Source of the DNA: Candidatus Cloacimonadota bacterium
GTDB taxonomy: Bacteria; Cloacimonadota; Cloacimonadia; Cloacimonadales; Cloacimonadaceae
Direction: 5' to 3'
DNA: 7,453 bases
Assembly: GCA_027318525.1 (NCBI GenBank)
Contig: DAHVPA010000091.1
Coordinates: forward strand, 1 to 7,453
The notes under the pieces are model-generated. The model was given only the letters and a program-made list of their open reading frames with translations. It ran no database searches and was not told where the DNA came from. Below, in pieces: positions 5,719 through 7,453 of this stretch (the stretch's first letter is position 1; each line of letters opens with the position of its first letter). A program made the position numbers and the translations under genes.

Positions 5719-7453
5719 TTAGTTTTGAATCCCACCCTGCGGATATCCCAGTTGTATAGTGTATCTCTCTCCTTATGCAGAAGGACTCCCAGCAGATCAA
5801 ATATATTGGGGCTCTGCAGGAGTTTGATGAGCCTGATACAGTTGCCCTCAAGCTTTGCAGCACTGATTACTTTTTTCAGGTCATATTCTTTATCACCCTT
5901 GGATTTGTGTTTGGTCCATATCAGGCTTTCTGAATTGTGAAATTGCGCCAGATGTGCAGCCACTTCCAGAGTCTCATTTGCACCTATTGTAATGAGTAAC
6001 TCATCTTCCACGGGTTGGTTGTTTTCTTTTTTATCTATCCGAATAACTGATATGAGCTCAAGCCCTCCGTAAAAGAGGGGTTTCAACTGATTTAAAACAG
6101 CTTCTGGAGCAATATCTTCTGTCAGGTAAAAGTCCAGATACTCCCTTTCACCCGTTACACCCACCGCCAGAGCAGGACCCAGGCTGATTTTGGGATGCGG
6201 GTTATATCCTTGGGTAAACACAAAGGGCAGTGAACTTCTTCTGACAATGCGAAAAACCATTCGCATCCAGTCCAGATGTCCCACAAACCTGAAATCGCCG
6301 CTTTTGCTGTAGATCAACCGGTATCCCCAACTTTTTATATAGCCTGTGGTTTGTTTGACAACCTTTTGTTCCATTTCATCAGGAGGAGTCTCTGCCGATT
6401 CAACTGGAGATGAGCTTTCCGTATATTGCATTCCGCAGTCTGAGGAGCAGACACCGCATCCGATACACCCTTCTCTGCAATCTTCCGAAATCTCTTCCTG
6501 CAGAGCTTTCTGCCGTTCCATCCAGAGCCATTCCTTACTCACACCCAAGTCGATAAAGTCCCAGGGCAAGACCTCATTCAGACCTTTTTCTTTATGAATC
6601 CCGGTAAGATTATAACCTGTCTGCTTGGAAGCCGCTTTCCAGTAGTCCCAATCAAACCCTTCTTTCCAGCCGTCATATTTGGCTCCGTTTTTCCAGGCTT
6701 GCTCCAACCAGACGGCACTATTGCTGTCGCCTTTGGAAAGAATGGCTTCTAGCAGTGAACTTTCTATCGTGTGATACTTGATTTTCACGTTTTTATACCT
6801 GGTAAACCAGTGTTTGATTAACAAAGCTCTGCGCAGGATTTCTTCCGGTTCGCACATTGCAGACCATTGAAAAGGTGTATGTGGTTTTGGCACAAATGGT
6901 GAAAGCGTTACGTTGATTTGAAACTGCCTGCCTGTCTCCGTCAGGATTAAAGACAGCAAAGCTGCAATACCTTCAATATCCTCATCGGTTTCCGTGGGCA
7001 ATCCAAGCATAAAATAGAGCTTTATCCTCTGCCAGCCAAGTTGTTTGGCAATACGGACTCCCTGCAGGATTTCTTCTTCACTCAGGTTTTTATTAATTAC
7101 ATTGCGCAATCTTTGCGAGCCTGCCTCCGGAGCAATGGTCAGCCCTTCCCGACCCACTTCCTTCAGGAGTGCCACCAGTCTGTCATCAAAGGAATCCACT
7201 CTCAATGACGGCAGCGAGACATGCGTCTTGTGTTGATCAACCTTATGCAGCAGTGCTTCCAGTAAGGGTCTGATGCAGGTGTAATCGCTGCTTGAAAGTG
7301 ATATCAGACCAGCTTCTTCCCATCCGTATAATTCTGTCTCCTGCAGCAGGTCTTCCAGGATTGCTTCAGCGCTGCGTTCCCTGACTGGTCTGTAGAAATA
7401 ACCCGCATGACAAAATCTGCATCCCCGCGTGCAGCCGCGCATGATTTCTGCTA
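5715..7453 (-). CDS. B12-binding-type radical SAM protein (TIGR03960) fused to DUF2344 (TIGR03936); N-terminus off window
   Basis: The frame stays open through the right edge (A-E-I-M-R-G-C-T-R-G-C), so the Met at 7442 is internal and the N-terminal, probably cobalamin-binding-like region is missing. Residues are counted from that Met. C4, C8 and C11 form the CxxxCxxC motif that binds the radical SAM 4Fe-4S cluster. The TIM-barrel domain continues to about 230, with L-T-I-A-P-E-A-G-S-Q-R-L-R (101-113) and K-L-Y-F-M-L-G-L-P-T-E-T (141-152). After the family's W-D-F-I-D-L-G-V-S-K-E-W block (294-305) comes a five-cysteine cluster (C322, C326, C329, C332, C336) that could hold a further Fe-S cluster. 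An acidic, proline- and serine-rich linker (341-360) leads to a DUF2344 domain from about 373: F-R-F-V-G-H-L-D-W-M-R (384-394), Q-G-Y-N-P-H-P-K-I-S-L-G-P (411-423) and E-Y-L-D-F-Y (434-439). The reaction is unknown. In other bacteria these two families are often neighbours near RNase E/G, rplU and rpmA genes, which suggests a link to RNA or ribosomes. Confidence 0.92.
   Translation of the reverse strand, partial: AEIMRGCTRGCRFCHAGYFYRPVRERSAEAILEDLLQETELYGWEEAGLISLSSSDYTCIRPLLEALLHKVDQHKTHVSLPSLRVDSFDDRLVALLKEVGREGLTIAPEAGSQRLRNVINKNLSEEEILQGVRIAKQLGWQRIKLYFMLGLPTETDEDIEGIAALLSLILTETGRQFQINVTLSPFVPKPHTPFQWSAMCEPEEILRRALLIKHWFTRYKNVKIKYHTIESSLLEAILSKGDSNSAVWLEQAWKNGAKYDGWKEGFDWDYWKAASKQTGYNLTGIHKEKGLNEVLPWDFIDLGVSKEWLWMERQKALQEEISEDCREGCIGCGVCSSDCGMQYTESSSPVESAETPPDEMEQKVVKQTTGYIKSWGYRLIYSKSGDFRFVGHLDWMRMVFRIVRRSSLPFVFTQGYNPHPKISLGPALAVGVTGEREYLDFYLTEDIAPEAVLNQLKPLFYGGLELISVIRIDKKENNQPVEDELLITIGANETLEVAAHLAQFHNSESLIWTKHKSKGDKEYDLKKVISAAKLEGNCIRLIKLLQSPNIFDLLGVLLHKERDTLYNWDIRRVGFKTN
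6435..6479 (-). other. Five-cysteine cluster encoded in the radical SAM fusion
   Basis: The stretch encodes C-x3-C-x2-C-x2-C-x3-C (C322 to C336 counted from the Met at 7442). The spacing recalls ferredoxin-like Fe-S ligands. TIGR03960 proteins commonly carry a 'C.GCGVC'-like element here, so at least three or four of these cysteines appear to be a family trait. A structural zinc site is the main alternative. Confidence 0.6.

Noticed and set aside
7440..7442. Met codon at 7442 as the start of the radical SAM gene
   Set aside because: It is three residues before the first cluster-binding cysteine, and the upstream codons (A-E-I) match the family, so the gene continues past the window.
1..7453. 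CRISPR array, mobile element, toxin-antitoxin pair, phage or defence genes, riboswitch or structural RNA
   Set aside because: The window is filled nearly base for base by eight protein genes. I saw no direct repeats, terminal inverted repeats, transposase motifs or room for an RNA gene, and the longest gap between genes is eight bases.

Overview
The window is a gene-dense piece of bacterial chromosome with no intergenic space to speak of. It holds a rightward run of seven genes (one cut by the left edge) that meets one large leftward gene (cut by the right edge). All eight genes can be assigned to a family from sequence. I see no tRNA, rRNA, CRISPR array, insertion sequence, phage gene or defence system. 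Base composition is moderate (mid-40s % GC by eye) and looks even across the window, with no visible sign of recent transfer.

Rightward run: the tail of an endonuclease Q-like PHP-family protein (2-268); an M24B Xaa-Pro aminopeptidase (272-1504); coaD, phosphopantetheine adenylyltransferase (1501-2007); dnaB, replicative helicase (1994-3433); an MlaE/YrbE-type lipid-transport permease (3423-4172); a thiamine-binding-protein-like lipoprotein (4181-5236); and trmL, a wobble-position tRNA 2'-O-methyltransferase (5245-5718). Genes overlap by 4-14 bases or are separated by at most 8 bases, so they are probably co-transcribed and translationally coupled. The first three internal starts carry Shine-Dalgarno-like sequences. 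The last three do not.

Leftward gene: the C-terminal ~580 residues of a B12-binding-type radical SAM protein (TIGR03960 type) fused to a DUF2344/TIGR03936 'radical SAM-linked' domain, with a five-cysteine cluster between them. Its stop codon overlaps the trmL stop, so the two convergent genes share the four bases TTAG.

The MlaE-type permease and the lipoprotein point to a cell with an outer membrane. The fused radical SAM/DUF2344 gene, a bacterial EndoQ-like gene and the general gene style would fit a deep-branching diderm such as Candidatus Cloacimonadota, but this is a guess from style, not from a marker gene.

The genes are mostly housekeeping (cofactor synthesis, replication, tRNA modification, peptide turnover) and do not form one obvious pathway. 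The parts least explained by current knowledge are the radical SAM fusion, whose reaction is unknown, and the side-by-side pair of transporter parts that each lack their usual partners in this window. I do not see a convincing new multi-gene system.
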